Shown: positions 59,506 to 64,000 of the stretch, in pieces
Numbering within the stretch: position 1 is the stretch's first letter
Layout: every line of letters begins with the position of its first letter
Assembly: GCA_902768125.1 (NCBI GenBank)
Contig: CACXKA010000002.1
Location: forward strand, 88,673 to 152,672
Length of the DNA stretch: 64,000 nucleotides
Reading direction: 5' to 3'
DNA from: an uncultured Bacteroidales bacterium
GTDB taxonomy: Bacteria; Bacteroidota; Bacteroidia; Bacteroidales; Bacteroidaceae
Translations under genes and position numbers: made by a program
Notes under the pieces: generated by a model
What the model was told of the DNA's origin: nothing
Databases searched by the model: none
Seen by the model: only the letters and a program-made list of their open reading frames with translations

Positions 59506-60132
59506 ATGAAAAAATTACTTCTTGTCGCAGCTATGATGCTGATGGGCGTGGCATGTTTCGCCCAGACGACGAATCTACCAAAACCGAACATGCAACGTCA
59601 GACTCTTTCTGTGATGGCGGCTTACCAGCAACGAAAGTCAGTGCGTGAATATAGTGCAAAGGCTCTTTCTGACCAAGACTTGAGCGACCTCTTGTGGGCA
59701 GCTCAGGGACAGAACCGAGAGGATGGACACCTGACGGCTCCCACAGCAATGAACCGTCAGGAAATCCGCTTGTATGTCTTCACGGCTAAGAATGTGTCGC
59801 TATATGATCCCAAGGCGAACACCCTCACTCAGGTGGCTGATGGTGACCATCGAGACATCGTGGCTTCTGGTCAGGCTTTTGCAAAGGACGCTCCTGTGGT
59901 GCTTGTGATGGTGGCTGACTTGGACAAGTTTGGCAGCAACAATCAGCAAGCGCAGGCAATGGCGGCTGTGGATACTGGTATCGTGTGCGAAAACATCAAT
60001 TTCTTCTGCTCTGCAGCAGGTCTTTGTACCGTTCCTCGTGCCACAATGGACAGCAAGGCCATCAGCTCGCTCCTGGGCTTGAACCAGAATCAGATTCCTC
60101 TGATTAACAACCCTGTAGGTTATCCGAAATAA
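59506..60132 (+). CDS. Exported nitroreductase-family protein
   Basis: The 208-residue protein starts at the ATG at 59506 (MKKLLLVAAMMLMG) and has a signal peptide ending near CFAQ. The rest is a small FMN-dependent nitroreductase/SagB-like domain: RKSVREYSAKALSDQDLSDLLWAAQG, then TAPTAMNRQEIRLYVF, then CSAAGLCTVPRATMDS, seen in order. Most nitroreductases are cytoplasmic, so export is unusual. The reaction is unknown; flavin delivery outside the cytoplasm would be needed. Its stop codon touches that of the MFS gene with no spacer. Confidence 0.85.
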   Translation: MKKLLLVAAMMLMGVACFAQTTNLPKPNMQRQTLSVMAAYQQRKSVREYSAKALSDQDLSDLLWAAQGQNREDGHLTAPTAMNRQEIRLYVFTAKNVSLYDPKANTLTQVADGDHRDIVASGQAFAKDAPVVLVMVADLDKFGSNNQQAQAMAAVDTGIVCENINFFCSAAGLCTVPRATMDSKAISSLLGLNQNQIPLINNPVGYPK

Positions 60133-61296
60133 CTATCTCTTGTTCTTGGCGAGTTTCTCGTATCGGCGGCAGAAAATGGTGTAGCAAACGATGCCGATTG
60201 CTGCCATGATGAAGCCAGGAAGGGCAGTGTAGTTGTAGTCGTATCCTTTTGTCAGAGGGATACCGCCCAAGTATGCTCCAATGGCATTGCCGAAGTTGAA
60301 GGCGAGTTGCACCATGCAACCAGCCAAGAGGTCGCCGCCCTTGCTGAATCGGAGCAAAAGCAACTGCTGGGGAGAACCCACCCCAAATAAGCAGAAAGTG
60401 ATGATGCACATCAGCACCACACTGAGCCACGCAATGTGACTGAACAGGAAAATACTCAAGAGGCTGATGAACATGATGATTTGTAGCAATCGTCCTGTAT
60501 GCCCTGGTCCTATGCGGTCGCTGAGCATTCCGCCTGTCAGGTTTCCCACCACCATTCCTGCACCAGCAATGACGGACATCAACGGCAGGAGAGTGACGCT
60601 GATGCCAGAATGGTCGGTGAGCAATGGAGCATAATAACTGAAGTAGCAGAACACGCCTCCGTTTCCAAGCAACGTCGCTGCAATCAACAACCACGGGGCA
60701 AGCGATTTCAGAAAACGGAATTGCCCCCTTGCGCCGATATCGGGCAGGGCATCCATCGAGGGGATGAAACGCCAGATGGAGAGCAAGGTGGCGAGCCCCC
60801 ACAAGGCTGAGAATGCGAAAATGTAACGCCAAGATGCCACTTGACAGATGAAGGTGCCGAAGGGAATGCCGATGAGGTTTGCCACAGACATGCCTGAACA
60901 CATGATGGCTACTGCTGTGGCGGACTTTCTGCCGTTGGACAAGCGGTCGGCAATGATGCTGGCTACGCCAAAATAGGCTCCATGAGGCAAGCCTGCCATA
61001 AAACGCATGGCAAGCATGGAGTAATAGTCAGGCGCAAGTGCCATCGCTGCTGAAGCTGCGAAATAGACGCACATGAGGAGGACGACAATCTTTTTCAACC
61101 GCCAAGTGCGCATGAATGCCACCATCAACGGCGCACCCACACAAACGCCCAAGGCATAACTGGAGATGAGATGACCGGCGTCTGAGATGCTCACGCCGAA
61201 ATCTGCCGCAATGAATGGCAGGATGCCCATCATCGCAAATTCTGTCACACCCAATCCGAAGGTACCCAGGGCTAATGTCACCAACGCTTTCTTCAT
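60133..61296 (-). CDS. MFS exporter of the AraJ/sugar-efflux type
   Basis: The 387-residue protein has 12 hydrophobic helices and the DHA1-type look of AraJ and similar exporters: TLALGTFGLGVTEFAMMGIL, the loop RLSNGRKSA, and GIPFGTFICQ. I start at the ATG at 61296 (MKKALVTLALG), since an upstream in-frame ATG at 61368 would precede the -7 element at 61330-61337. It probably expels a small molecule such as a sugar or drug. It converges directly on the nitroreductase gene. Confidence 0.85.
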   Translation of the reverse strand: MKKALVTLALGTFGLGVTEFAMMGILPFIAADFGVSISDAGHLISSYALGVCVGAPLMVAFMRTWRLKKIVVLLMCVYFAASAAMALAPDYYSMLAMRFMAGLPHGAYFGVASIIADRLSNGRKSATAVAIMCSGMSVANLIGIPFGTFICQVASWRYIFAFSALWGLATLLSIWRFIPSMDALPDIGARGQFRFLKSLAPWLLIAATLLGNGGVFCYFSYYAPLLTDHSGISVTLLPLMSVIAGAGMVVGNLTGGMLSDRIGPGHTGRLLQIIMFISLLSIFLFSHIAWLSVVLMCIITFCLFGVGSPQQLLLLRFSKGGDLLAGCMVQLAFNFGNAIGAYLGGIPLTKGYDYNYTALPGFIMAAIGIVCYTIFCRRYEKLAKNKR

Positions 61297-61329
61297 GTTT
61301 CTTTCTCGATATCTTTTGTAAATAATGTA

Positions 61330-61347
61330 CAAAGGTACGACCTTTTT
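61330..61347 (-). promoter_or_regulatory. Promoter of the MFS gene, extended form
   Basis: The minus strand reads AAAAAGGTCGTACCTTTG with TACCTTTG at 61330-61337, 34 bases before the start. The 18 bases match those at 11517-11534 and 63805-63822. Confidence 0.8.
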
Positions 61348-61368
61348 CGGAATTATTAGGTGAATCAT

Positions 61369-61399
61369 TTGTTAGTTTCAAGAAGAAACCCTACATTTG
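61369..61399 (+). promoter_or_regulatory. Promoter of the dipeptidyl peptidase gene
   Basis: TTTG (61369-61372) and TACATTTG (61392-61399) are 19 bases apart, 28 bases before the ATG. Confidence 0.75.
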
Positions 61400-61426
61400 T
61401 GGTGGAATTCATAACGAATTAAAGAA

Positions 61427-63640
61427 ATGATCAATCAGATGAATAGAAGAATCCTTTTTGTCGCAACCCTCTGGATGGTGGCGATGGCCATGTTTGCTCA
61501 GCAAATCACATTGGACGATGTGGTCAACTATAAGTATTCACCCAAATCTGTCCGCGAAGTGACTCCGTTGGCAGACGGAGAAAGCTATGCGTGCGTGAGC
61601 GAGGACAGCAAAAGGATTGAAAGGTGCTCCTTCAAGACGGGAGAGGTGACGGAGACGTTGTTTGATGTGGAGACGGCTCGTGGAGGAGGTGTGCGCTTAG
61701 TGGTTGGCTATATCATGTCGCCTGATGAGAAGAACATCCTGATTGAGGCAAGCCGCACGAGCATCTATCGCCGCTCTGCCACTTCTGACTATTATATATA
61801 TAATGTGAAAAACAAGACGCTGGCTCCGCTGTCGAATGGTGGACCTCAGGAGTGTCCGAAGTTCTCGCCCGATGGAAACCAGATTGCGTTCGTGAGGGAC
61901 AATAATATCTTCTTGGTGAAACTGCTCTTCAATAATGCGGAAAGCCAGATTACGAAGGATGGAGAACGAAACAAGATTATCAATGGAAAGCCTGACTGGG
62001 TGTACGAGGAGGAGTTCTCGTTCAATTGTGCGTTTGATTTCTCTGCTGATAGCGAGATGCTGGCATGGATAAGATTTGACGAGTCGAATGTGAAGACCTT
62101 TTCTTTTCCTTGGTACAGGGGAACTGCTCCGTCGAAGGACGAATATGCGCTCTATCCCGGTAATTTTGAATACAAATACCCGAAGGCTGGTGAGGAGAAT
62201 GCAAAGGTGTCTGTGCTCTCTTACGACATCAAGAGCCGTGTGACTCGCACGATGCAGGTGCCTCTGGATGCTGACGGCTATATCCCACGCATCCAGTTCA
62301 CAGGTGAGAAGGACAAACTCATGGTGCTCACCCTCAACCGTCATCAGGACCGACTCGACTTCTATGCTGTCAATGCTCGAAGCACGACTGCTCAGCTGAT
62401 TCTTCGAGAGGAAAACAAGCGTTATGTGGATGAGGATGCTTATGCGGATGTGGATTTCTCGCGTGACCAGTTTGTCTTGCTCAGCGAAAGGGATGGTTAC
62501 CAGCACATGTATCTCTACACGATTGGTGGACAACTGGTGCGCCAACTCACATCAGGCGAATATGAGGTGACAGATTATTATGGAACGGATGCGTCGGGTA
62601 AGAACTTCTACTATGCAAGCAACGAGGGAAGCCCGCTGGAAAAATACATCTATAAAGTGGATGCATCGGGCAAGAAGACGAAGCTCTCGACCGAGAAGGG
62701 ATGGCATGAAGCAGAATTTAGTACGGGCTGTCAGTATTATCTCGATAAATACTCCAATCTGACCACACCTCCTGTCTATACCCTTTGCAATGCCTCAGGC
62801 AAGTCGTTGAAAGTGGTGGAGGATAATGCCTCTTTGAAACAAAAACTGGCTTCTCTGTCCTTGGGCACGAAAGAACTCATCTCTGTGAATACGGCGGATG
62901 GCATCCAACTGAATGGCTGGATGGTGAAACCTCATGACTTTGACGCCTCGAAGAAATATCCTGTCGTGATGTATCAGTATGGTGGACCTGGCTATCAGAT
63001 GGTCTTCAACTCCTACTCCAATGGCTTTACGAGTGGATTGATTTGGGAACATCGATTGGCTGAGAAGGGATATATTGTTGTGTGTGTGGATGGAAGAGGT
63101 ACGGGAGGACGCGGCTCTGATTTCAAGCGTTGCACCTACATGAAGATGGGCGACCTTGAATCGCACGACCAGGTGGAAACGGCTCTTTGGCTTTCGAAAC
63201 TGCCTTATGTGGACAAATCTCGCATCGCTATCTGGGGCTGGAGCTTTGGCGGCTTCAACACGCTCATGTCGATGTGTGAGGGTAGGGGAGTCTTCAATTG
63301 TGGTGTGGCTGTTGCTCCTGTCACCGATTGGCGTTTCTACGATACGGTTTATACGGAACGCTTCATGCGCACCCCTCAGGAGAATCCAGCAGGATATGAC
63401 TGCTCGCCACTTCATCGCTTCGAGAAAATCAAAGGTGACCTCCTCCTCATTCACGGAATGGCTGATGATAACGTGCATTTCCAGAACTCTGCCGAACTCG
63501 CCGAAGCCCTCGTGCAGTTAGACTATCAATTCGACATGCAGGTGTACACCAACCGTAATCACAGCATCTACGGAGGCAATACGCGTCACCATCTCCTCAC
63601 CCGCATCGAAAACTTCTTGGATAATCACCTCCTCAAATAA
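61427..63640 (+). CDS. Dipeptidyl peptidase IV (S9B family)
   Basis: The 737-residue secreted or periplasmic protease removes N-terminal X-Pro or X-Ala dipeptides. A signal peptide ends near MFAQ. An N-terminal beta-propeller (about 40-480) carries the Glu pair of DPP-IV in WVYEEEFS. The alpha/beta-hydrolase domain (about 490-737) holds the catalytic triad S606 (GWSFGG), D680 (HGMADDNVHF) and H712 (NRNHSIYGG). The start may be the fifth codon ATG. It stands on its own promoter; in saccharolytic and asaccharolytic Bacteroidales it supports peptide use alongside secreted proteases. Confidence 0.94.
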   Translation: MINQMNRRILFVATLWMVAMAMFAQQITLDDVVNYKYSPKSVREVTPLADGESYACVSEDSKRIERCSFKTGEVTETLFDVETARGGGVRLVVGYIMSPDEKNILIEASRTSIYRRSATSDYYIYNVKNKTLAPLSNGGPQECPKFSPDGNQIAFVRDNNIFLVKLLFNNAESQITKDGERNKIINGKPDWVYEEEFSFNCAFDFSADSEMLAWIRFDESNVKTFSFPWYRGTAPSKDEYALYPGNFEYKYPKAGEENAKVSVLSYDIKSRVTRTMQVPLDADGYIPRIQFTGEKDKLMVLTLNRHQDRLDFYAVNARSTTAQLILREENKRYVDEDAYADVDFSRDQFVLLSERDGYQHMYLYTIGGQLVRQLTSGEYEVTDYYGTDASGKNFYYASNEGSPLEKYIYKVDASGKKTKLSTEKGWHEAEFSTGCQYYLDKYSNLTTPPVYTLCNASGKSLKVVEDNASLKQKLASLSLGTKELISVNTADGIQLNGWMVKPHDFDASKKYPVVMYQYGGPGYQMVFNSYSNGFTSGLIWEHRLAEKGYIVVCVDGRGTGGRGSDFKRCTYMKMGDLESHDQVETALWLSKLPYVDKSRIAIWGWSFGGFNTLMSMCEGRGVFNCGVAVAPVTDWRFYDTVYTERFMRTPQENPAGYDCSPLHRFEKIKGDLLLIHGMADDNVHFQNSAELAEALVQLDYQFDMQVYTNRNHSIYGGNTRHHLLTRIENFLDNHLLK

Positions 63641-63790
63641 TCAAAACTCCTTCCTTTGTTCGGTAGGTTGCGATTCTATCGCGACCACCTTTTCCCCCTC
63701 AAAATTGCCCCTTCCATTCCTCTTTTTCTCCATCTTTTTGTCCCGTTCCCTCTTTTTTTCTCATTTTTCTCGAAAAAAGTTTGCGGAACG

Positions 63791-63822
63791 TTTGGTCAGT
63801 TCGGAAAAAGGTCGTACCTTTG
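63791..63822 (+). promoter_or_regulatory. Strong promoter near the right end
   Basis: TTTG (63791-63794) and TACCTTTG (63815-63822) are exactly 20 bases apart. The preceding AAAAAGGTCG matches the extended promoter at 61330-61347. Confidence 0.85.
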
Positions 63823-63828
63823 CACTCG

Positions 63829-64000
63829 CTTTCCGCAAGGGGGGCACAGAAACTCGATCTTTGACAGACTGCGAACAGAATGCAAGACAAGCAGCGCGCA
63901 CACACATTATATAATATATATGGGTGCTGCGCACAAGCAACAAAGTCATTCCTTTTATACGAAGAAACATAAACGAACAATGGAGCAGGATGAGCCTGGC
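63829..64000 (+). promoter_or_regulatory. Probable leader of an rRNA operon, edge of window
   Basis: The 150 bases after the promoter show no coding frame. They contain GATCTTTGACAG (63861-63872), a phrase I recall from Bacteroidales rRNA leaders, and a possible stem GCAGCGCGCAC/GTGCTGCGCAC (63891-63936). The final bases, ACAATGGAG then CCTGGC, resemble the 5' edge of a 16S gene, although the middle differs from the standard GAGTTTGATCCTGG. A different reading, a protein beginning MEQDEPG at 63980, cannot be ruled out. The rest of the spacer from 63641 shows no gene. Confidence 0.45.

Overview
The window looks like chromosomal DNA of a Bacteroidales bacterium, most likely of the Prevotellaceae. 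The evidence is the Bacteroidetes promoter signature (TAnnTTTG at about -7, often with TTG or TTTG 19-20 bases upstream), the near absence of Shine-Dalgarno sequences, a PorU/PorV pair of the type IX secretion system, many small lipoproteins, and family gene pairs such as murA-DUF4290 and an RND pump with a PG0541-type protein. I see no phage, insertion sequence, CRISPR array or tRNA.

Layout. 1-3708: the 5' part of a secreted subtilase with a dockerin-like end, behind a long structured leader. 4.5-8.7 kb: glmM, a DUF4827-type lipoprotein, flotillin and an NfeD-like protein. 8.9-12.8 kb: a DUF1846 protein, a HAD hydrolase, a possible small RNA and an orphan histidine kinase. 12.8-18.3 kb: a tightly packed minus-strand run thiD, leuB, metA, U32 peptidase, SH3/membrane lipoprotein. 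19.2-25.1 kb: a complete RND efflux operon ending in a PII-like gene. 25.2-30.7 kb: a lipoprotein, two tandem beta-propeller proteins, an esterase and a MINPP-like phosphatase. 30.7-39.1 kb: dxr, rseP, FAH, porU, porV, ispF, joining isoprenoid synthesis, envelope proteolysis and type IX secretion. 39.2-40.5 kb: a small DNA-binding candidate, a 22-bp tandem array, an HU-like protein and a large palindrome. 40.5-45.2 kb: rimM, murA, DUF4290, tsaB, then divergent yicC-gmk. 45.3-52.8 kb: nagB, thiL, lpxK, GH105, a CCA/poly(A) polymerase, a lipoprotein and a WG-repeat lipoprotein. 53.0-56.8 kb: a lipoprotein, then the ribosomal run rplM-rpsI-rpsB-tsf behind a structured leader. 56.8-63.6 kb: a radical SAM protein, two DUF4230 proteins, an exported nitroreductase, an MFS exporter and dipeptidyl peptidase IV. 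63.8-64.0 kb: a strong promoter and leader that resembles the start of an rRNA operon.

Most coding content is core metabolism and envelope biogenesis. The less ordinary material is mainly in the spacers: promoter-bearing repeats, structured leaders, a dispersed repeat pair and several symmetric inverted repeats. Among proteins, the notable points are MurA with Asp in place of the catalytic Cys, MetA with the acetyl-CoA specificity residue, a ThiD-like kinase with Asp in the anion-hole motif, and a nitroreductase with a signal peptide.
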